A program made the translations under genes and the position numbers. The notes below the pieces were generated by a model. It saw only the letters and a program-made list of their open reading frames with translations. It ran no database searches and had not been told where the DNA came from. Of a DNA stretch of 64,000 nt, positions 61,101-64,000 are shown one piece after another (the first letter of the stretch is position 1; each line of letters begins with the position of its first letter). Origin of the DNA: Streptomyces sp. BR123. GTDB taxonomy: Bacteria > Actinomycetota > Actinomycetes > Streptomycetales > Streptomycetaceae. Location: assembly GCF_013401435.1 (NCBI RefSeq), contig NZ_JACBGN010000002.1, forward strand, positions 39,250-103,249. The letters run 5' to 3'.

Positions 61101-64000
61101 CCGGTCCCTCCAGGCCGAAGGCGTACGAGACGCGGCCGGAGGCGATGCTGCCGGAGTTGCCCGTGCCGAGGTAGCCCTCGACGCCCTCGGGCAGCTGCTC
61201 GCCGTTGCCGTAGCCGGTCGCGTAGTCGTGGTACATGACGCCGGCGAAGACGCCGGTACGGCTGCCGCGCATCGACGTCGGGTCGATGCCGGCCCGCTCG
61301 AACGCCTCCCACGAGGTCTCCAGCAGCAGCCGCTGCTGCGGGTCCATGGCCAGGGCCTCGCGCGGCGAGATCCCGAAGAAGCCGGCGTCGAACTCCGCCG
61401 CGTCGAGCAGGAACCCGCCCTCACGCGTGTACGAGGTGCCCACGTGGTCCGGGTCCGGGTGGTAGAGGGCTTCCGTGTCCCAGCCGCGGTCGGCCGGGAA
61501 GACGGTGATGCCGTCCCCGCCCGTGGCGACGAGCTGCCACAGGTCCTCGGGCGTACGCACCCCGCCGGGGAAGCGGCAGCCCATACCGACGATCACGATC
61601 GGATCGTCTGTGAGGGAGGCGGTCGCCCGTACGGGCGCCATCAGCTGCCCGCGTACGCCGTCCCGGCCGTCGAGGCCGGCGGTCACCGCGAGCTCGGCCA
61701 GCAGGTGCCGGGCCAGCGCGGTCGGGGTCGGGTAGTCGAAGATCAGGGTCGGGGGCAGCCGCAGCCCCGTCTCGGCCTTCAGCACGTTCCGCAGTTCGAC
61801 GGCGGTGAGGGAGTCGAAGCCGAGGTCCCGGAAGGCCCGTTCGGCATCGACCGCGTCGGCACCGGAGTGCCCGAGCACGGCCGCGACCCGGCCGCACACC
61901 AGGTCCAGCAGCACACCCTCGTGCTCCGCCACCGGCAGACCCGCCAGCCGGGCCACGAGCGGCGAACCGGCCTCCGTACCACCGCCGCGCCGTTCGACCG
62001 TCCGGCGCGCGGGGACCCGTACCAGGGCCCGCAGCAGGGCCGGCGTCGAACCCGCCGACACCGCCTGGGCACGCAGCACCGCCACGTCGAGGTGCATCGG
62101 CAGGAGCACCGCCGCGTCCACCGTCATCGCCGTGTCGAAAAGGGCCAGACCCTCATCGGCAGCGAGAGCGGCCACGCCCTCCCGGGCGAGGCGACGCAGG
62201 TTGGCGTCGTCGAGGGTCGCGGCCATGCCGACGCCCTCGGCGCCGGCGCCCTCCTGCGGGGCCCACAGGCCCCAGGCGAGCGAGGTCGCGGCCAGCCCCT
62301 CGGCGCGGCGCAGCTCGGCCAGGCCCTCAAGGAAGGCGTTCGCGGCGGCGTAGTTCGCCTGCCCGGCAGCGCCGAACGCGGCGGCGGCGCCGGAGAAGAG
62401 GACGAACGCGGAGAGGTCGAGATCGCGGGTGAGCTCGTGCAGGTTCCACGCCGCGTCCACCTTCGGACGCAGTACGGTCGCCACCCGCTCCGGGGTCAGC
62501 GAGGCCAGAACGCCGTCGTCCAGCACACCCGCCGTGTGCACCACGGCCGTCAGCGGGTGCTCCGCCGGCACGGACGCCAGCAGGCCGGCCAGCGCCTCCC
62601 GGTCCGCGACGTCACAGGCAACCAGATCCACCCGGGCGCCCGACTGCTCCAACTCCGCGACCAGTTCGGCAGCACCCGCGGCAGCCGTCCCGCGACGGCT
62701 GGTGAGCAGCAGCCGCCGCACCCCGTACGCCGTCACCAAGTGCCGCGCGAACAGCCGACCCAGACCACCGGTCGCACCGGTGACCAGCACCGTCCCGGAC
62801 GGGTCGCCGTTGCCCAGCACCGGGGCCGACACCTCGGCCGCGCTGTCCGAGGACGGGACGCGCACCAGGCGCGCGGCGCTCAGCGCGCCACAGCGGATCG
62901 CCAGTTCCGGCTCCCCGGCCGCCAGGGCGGCGGGAAGGACCGCCGGGGAGGCCTGATCCTGATCCAGGTCGATCATGACGAGTTGGCCGGGGTTCTCCGA
63001 CTGCGCCGAACGCAGCAGGCCGCGCACCGCACTGCCCGCCAGATCCCGCACGCCCGCGCCGGTCTCGACGGCCACCGCACCGGACGTCAGCCACACCAGA
63101 CGCGTGGCCGCGAACCGCTCGTCGGCCAGCCACTCCTGGACCGACGCCAGTGCCGCGTTCACCGCCGTGTGGACGGCGTCCACCATGTCGCCCGTCGGGG
63201 CGTCGCCGGCGGCCGGGAGGACGAACACCGCGTCCGGAGCCGGCTCGCCGGCCGCAAGGGCTGCACCGAGCTCGGCCAGGTCGGCGTACTCGGTGACCTG
63301 AGCGCCCGTACCGGCCAGGCCGATCTCGTCGCGGCCGAGCACGGCCCATCGGAGGTCAACGGCCGGGGCGGCTGCCGCGGGCACGTCCGCCCACTCCGAG
63401 CGGAACAGCGACTCCAGGTGGCCGGTGCCGGCCCCCTGAACCTGGTCGGCGGAGGCCGGGCGGAGCGTCAGCGACTCCACGGCCGCGACCGGGCGTCCGG
63501 TCTCGTCCGCGACCAGCAGGGCGAGGGTGTGGGGATCATCTGCGGAGGCCGGGGTCAGGCGCATCCGGAGAGCGGAGGCACCCACCGCGTACAGGGAGAC
63601 GCCCGCCCAGGAGAAGGGCAGCATGGCGCCCGGACCGTCCTGGTCCGTGTGCTCGCCGTGTCCGATGGCGTGCAGGCCGGCGTCGAGGAGTGCCGGGTGG
63701 AGCCCGAACCGGGCTGCGTCACCGTGACCGTCCTCCGGCAGCACGACCTCCGTGAAGAGTTCGCCGCCGCGGCGCCAGGCTGCCTTCAGGCCTTGGAACA
63801 GCGGCCCGTAGGCCATGCCATCGTCGGCGAGCTCCTCGTACAGCCCGTCGATGTCGACGGGCAGGGCGCCGGTCGGCGGCCAGGCGGCCAGCTCGCCGAA
63901 GCCCTGCTCGGCCTCGGGTCGGGCACCGGCCGCGAGGACACCGGACCCGTGGCGGGTCCACGGCTCCTCGGCGACCGCGTCCTGGCGCCGCGAGTAGACC
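52168..64000 (-). CDS. PKS A: multi-module type I PKS, 5' end outside the window
   Basis: The frame is open through base 64000, and the 61 codons above the first internal ATG (63816) read as DH sequence ([12 protein letters not shown]...), so the gene begins beyond the window. The 3943 visible residues, numbered from base 63999, are: partial DH (Asp106)-KR (Tyr550)-ACP (Ser730); KS from 799 (Cys974), AT Ser1419, KR Tyr2090, ACP Ser2257; KS from 2315 (Cys2487), AT Ser2936, KR Trp3635/Tyr3643, ACP Ser3820; docking tail ending in [16 protein letters not shown]. Both visible ATs are malonyl type (GHSIGE, HAFH). No ER or TE is present. It hands its chain to PKS B, whose start lies 73 bp downstream. 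The number of upstream modules, and whether a loading module belongs to it, cannot be seen. Confidence 0.97.
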   Translation of the reverse strand, partial: VYSRRQDAVAEEPWTRHGSGVLAAGARPEAEQGFGELAAWPPTGALPVDIDGLYEELADDGMAYGPLFQGLKAAWRRGGELFTEVVLPEDGHGDAARFGLHPALLDAGLHAIGHGEHTDQDGPGAMLPFSWAGVSLYAVGASALRMRLTPASADDPHTLALLVADETGRPVAAVESLTLRPASADQVQGAGTGHLESLFRSEWADVPAAAAPAVDLRWAVLGRDEIGLAGTGAQVTEYADLAELGAALAAGEPAPDAVFVLPAAGDAPTGDMVDAVHTAVNAALASVQEWLADERFAATRLVWLTSGAVAVETGAGVRDLAGSAVRGLLRSAQSENPGQLVMIDLDQDQASPAVLPAALAAGEPELAIRCGALSAARLVRVPSSDSAAEVSAPVLGNGDPSGTVLVTGATGGLGRLFARHLVTAYGVRRLLLTSRRGTAAAGAAELVAELEQSGARVDLVACDVADREALAGLLASVPAEHPLTAVVHTAGVLDDGVLASLTPERVATVLRPKVDAAWNLHELTRDLDLSAFVLFSGAAAAFGAAGQANYAAANAFLEGLAELRRAEGLAATSLAWGLWAPQEGAGAEGVGMAATLDDANLRRLAREGVAALAADEGLALFDTAMTVDAAVLLPMHLDVAVLRAQAVSAGSTPALLRALVRVPARRTVERRGGGTEAGSPLVARLAGLPVAEHEGVLLDLVCGRVAAVLGHSGADAVDAERAFRDLGFDSLTAVELRNVLKAETGLRLPPTLIFDYPTPTALARHLLAELAVTAGLDGRDGVRGQLMAPVRATASLTDDPIVIVGMGCRFPGGVRTPEDLWQLVATGGDGITVFPADRGWDTEALYHPDPDHVGTSYTREGGFLLDAAEFDAGFFGISPREALAMDPQQRLLLETSWEAFERAGIDPTSMRGSRTGVFAGVMYHDYATGYGNGEQLPEGVEGYLGTGNSGSIASGRVSYAFGLEGPAVTVDTACSSSLVALHWAIQALRNGECDMALAGGVAIMATPETFVDFSRQRGLSADGRCKSFAEGADGTGWAEGAGMLLVERQSDAERNGHPILAVVRGSAINQDGASNGLTAPNGPSQQRVIREALAAAGLSTADVDAVEAHGTGTRLGDPIEAQALLATYGQDRPEGRPLLLGSIKSNIGHTQAAAGVAGLIKMIMAMRHGVLPQTLHVDAPSSHIDWEAGDVELLTEAVDWPETGRPRRAGVSSFGISGTNAHTIIEQPPVPVPATTPETDSALPVLPWVLTAKGEQALQAQARRLQDFVLSSPDAVRPVDIAWSLAAGRARFEDRAAVVAADREGLLAGLAALAEGGSAAGVITGSPVGGKVAFLFTGQGSQRLGMGRELYDFFPVFAEALDAVCERLELPLKEALFGSDTELLDRTEFTQPALFAIEVALFRLVESWGLKPDFVSGHSIGEIAAAHVAGVLSLDDACALVAARGRLMQALPVGGVMMAVQASEDEVLPLLTDGVGIAAVNGPQSVVVAGDEDAAVAVAEAFQVQGRKTRRLTVSHAFHSPHMDGMLDDFREVVAGLSLAAPRIPVVSNLTGAVVTDEMGSAEFWVRHVREAVRFLDGMRALEDAGVTTYLELGPGGVLSAMGQECVTGEGAAFIPLLRNGRPEADTVVASLAQAHARGVEVNWVAFYAGSGARQVELPTYAFQRQRYWLPMASGSTRIGTADELDSRFWDAVEREDLESLAAALDVADENAWNTVLPALPTLSAWRRGLRTQSEADRWRYRVSWKPLADSTSGARLSGSWLVVVPADGVDDTGVVGALAGRGAEVRRIVVEAGTGRAALAGLLADAEGVAGVVSLLALDEASGVLPTAGLVQALGDAGVEAPLWCLTRGAVSVGRSDRLVSAVQAQTWGLGRVAALELPGRWGGLVDLPEIWDERAMARLAGVLGGGSSGEDQVAVRSSGVFGRRLVRASGGQADRAWTPSGTVLVTGGTGALGGRAARWLAGAGAERLVLTSRRGADAPGAAELVAELSELGVEVSVVACDAADREALRSLLAAEAEMLTAVVHTAGVLDDGVLDALTAERFETVLRAKADSARNLHELTVELGIELSAFVLFSSMSGVTGSAGQANYAAANAYLDALAEQRRAAGLAATSLAWGPWAEGGMAADDAMDARMRREGLPPMAPETAMAVLRQSAASPADAALLVADVDWERFGPAFTVVRPSALFAELVETRPAGPAAAAEAGTGSPVERFAGLGVAELERELLGLVRAQVAAVLGHDGIDAVGADRAFKELGFDSLTAVELRNRLGAATGVTLPATLIFDYPSAAALTAFLRDELQGTQAEIAGPVTVAVDDDPIAIVAMSCRFPGGVRTPEDLWQLLASGGDAIGEFPADRGWDLERLYSPDPDRQGTFYAREGGFLYDVADFDADFFGISPREALAMDPQQRLLLETTWEAFERAGIDPASVRGSQAGVFVGTNGQDYGTMLDSVPDGIEGFLGTGNAASVVSGRLSYAFGLEGPAVTVDTACSASLVALHWAIQALRNGECSLALAGGVTVMSSPGAYIDFSRQRGLAADGRIKAFAADADGTGWGEGVGMLLVERLSDARRNGHPVLALVRGSAINQDGASNGLTAPNGPSQQRVIRAALANAGLSPAEVDAVEAHGTGTRLGDPIEAQALLATYGQARPADQPLHLGSIKSNIGHTQAAAGVAGVMKMVLAMEHGVLPQTLHVDEPTPHVDWQAGEIALLTEQRAWPETGRPRRAGISSFGFSGTNAHTIIEQAPEADAAEAAEVPQQRPGALPWVLSAKTDSALRVQAERLAARIAADETLEPADVAYSLATSRSALERRTVVVAEDREEFLAALRALAAGEQPAGLVHGKVSGGATAFLFTGQGSQRAGMGSELYETHPVFADALDAICARMDTHLELPLREVLFGADADLLDRTEYTQPTLFAIEVALFRLVESWGVRPDFVAGHSIGEIAAAHVAGVLSLDDACALVAARGRLMQALPAGGVMIAVQASEDEVLPLLAGTDRVSIAAINGPQAVVIAGDEDAAVAIAEAFEAQGRKTKRLTVSHAFHSPHMDGMLDDFRKVVEALAFETPRIPIVSNLTGAPVTDEMGSADFWVRHVRDAVRFLDGVRALEAAGVTTYVELGPDGTLSALAQDCVTEQAVFVPVLRKGRDETGTLVTALARTHVQGVAVDWTAYFAGTGARRVDLPTYAFQRKRYWLEEATRPSAAAESGAAAGGAVDAAFWEAVDNADLAALTATLDIDAEQPLSALLPALSAWRRQRTERSVVDGWRYGVTWKPLGDPDGAARPAGTWLLVTAAGSDSAAADLPGIGDALRARGVDVREVSLDVAATDRAGVADRLRTALAGNRADGVVSLLALAEAPHPAHPAAPAGLLLTGALVQGLGDAEVDAPLWCVTSGAVATGPADRVRSAVQAELWGFGRVVALEHPERWGGLVDLPARVDGRALDRLLAVLGGAAGHGHGYEDQVAVRSAGLLARRIGRAPAPAATGSGAAGTDRGPWQPRGTVLITGGTGALGAHVARWLAAHGAEHVVLAGRRGPQAPGAGALVAELAQLGARATAVACDVTDRQAVRDLLAALREDTDTPALTAVFHTAGVGQLTPLAETGPQDIAAVLAAKVAGAELLDELLGDTELDAFVLFSSIAGIWGSGGQAAYAAANAHLDALAQQRRDRGLAATAVAWGPWGEGGLVGDEEAAGQLRRRGLPVMAPELAVAALQQALDAGDTTVTVADVDWDLFVPAFTASRPRPLIADLPEVRRVLDAEQHAGTAATGGDGTAGDADRLAAELRGMSADEAERTLLGLVRTHVAAVLGHDGAAAVEAGRAFKDLGFDSLTAVELRTRLGAATGLRLPASLVFDHPTPAALAAHIRGELLGEDTAPVLPALAEIDKLEFALASVPEDDAAERARVTARLETLLANWHRTERAAQDREDEETAIESASAEDLFDIINNEFGKS
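52420..57057 (-). other. PKS A module 3 (last): KS-AT(malonyl)-KR(A-type)-ACP plus docking tail
   Basis: The KS reads DTACSAS. The AT carries GHSIGE and HAFH. The dimerization element DAAFWEAV...LPALSAW is present. The KR has [10 protein letters not shown], no LDD (TAGVGQLTP) and Trp141 ([15 protein letters not shown]) with Gln146, so it is A1-type; an L-configured hydroxyl is predicted. Confidence 0.92.
57110..61605 (-). other. PKS A module 2: KS-AT(malonyl)-KR(B)-ACP
   Basis: The KS starts [10 protein letters not shown] and has its Cys at 61080. The AT is malonyl type and shares a 420-bp near-identical segment with C module 1. The dimerization element (DSRFWDAV...LPTLSAW) precedes a KR with [12 protein letters not shown] and an intact SSMSGV...NYAAAN set. 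A B-type hydroxyl is predicted. Confidence 0.93.
59744..60163 (-). repeat. Long direct repeat, copy 2 (AT domain of A module 2)
   Basis: This is the partner of 39661-40080, collinear and ungapped over 420 bp with about 12 substitutions. The two copies lie 20 kb apart in different genes in the same orientation. Confidence 0.85.
61690..64000 (-). other. PKS A module 1 (partial): ...DH-KR-ACP
   Basis: KS, AT and the first part of the DH lie outside the window. The DH keeps YGPLFQGL and DAGLH (Asp near 63684). The KR has [12 protein letters not shown] and Tyr (62352), but the catalytic Ser position is Gly (FSGAAA, codon 62391-62389). The ACP Ser is near 61812. C=C is the colinear prediction if the KR works. 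Confidence 0.88.

Noticed and set aside
63814..63816. ATG at 63816 as the start of PKS A
   Set aside because: The upstream codons to the window edge encode conserved DH sequence ([10 protein letters not shown]), so this Met is internal.

Overview
The window is one uninterrupted stretch of a very large modular type I polyketide synthase (PKS) locus. Every supportable gene lies on the minus strand, so transcription runs from high to low coordinates. The very high G+C content, G/C-ending codons, GTG starts and the sequence style of the KS, AT, KR and ACP domains point to an actinomycete, most likely Streptomyces; this is an inference from composition and family, not from a marker gene. No tailoring, regulatory, transport or resistance gene, no RNA gene, no mobile element and no CRISPR array is visible. 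No loading module and no thioesterase lies inside the window, so the assembly line continues at both ends.

Layout in transcription order (right to left): PKS A (52168 to beyond 64000, 5' end missing) carries a partial DH-KR-ACP module and two KS-AT-KR-ACP modules. PKS B (41652-52094) has two modules. PKS C (21408-41627, 6739 aa) has four modules. PKS D (16250-21232) has one module. PKS E (227-15985, 5252 aa) has three modules. PKS F (138 to beyond 1) shows only its N-terminal docking helix and the first residues of a KS. In all, 12 complete KS domains and 13 ACPs are visible, and no enoylreductase. All ATs carry malonyl-CoA motifs (GHSIGE, HAFH) except that of PKS D, which carries methylmalonyl-CoA motifs (RVDVVQ, GHSQGE, YASH).

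The proteins appear to work as a relay. Each begins with a coiled-coil docking helix, and A to E end in helical docking tails. The B-to-C junction uses a different docking class from the others, which supports the order A-B-C-D-E-F. Read colinearly, with all DH-KR loops active, the beta-carbon outcome is: C=C, OH (B-type KR), OH (A-type), C=C, OH (A-type), C=C, OH, OH, C=C, then an unreduced C=O beside a C-methyl (PKS D), OH, C=C, C=C. This is a polyol chain with isolated alkenes leading into an enone/C-methyl/hydroxy/diene segment, as in long polyene-polyol macrolides or linear polyenes. The named product cannot be read from the window.

The most notable signals are: (1) the single PKS D module, with a unique methylmalonyl AT, a KR whose catalytic Tyr is Gln, a local island of T-ending codons, and strong hairpins on both sides; (2) module C3, which lacks the post-AT dimerization element present in every other KR-only module; (3) three KR domains with Ala or Gly at the catalytic Ser position; (4) intergenic hairpins, a triple 10-bp repeat and a candidate promoter that may split the locus into separate transcription units (A-B-C, D, E-F); and (5) a 420-bp AT segment about 97% identical between two modules 20 kb apart. 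The longest gene-free stretch is 264 bp.
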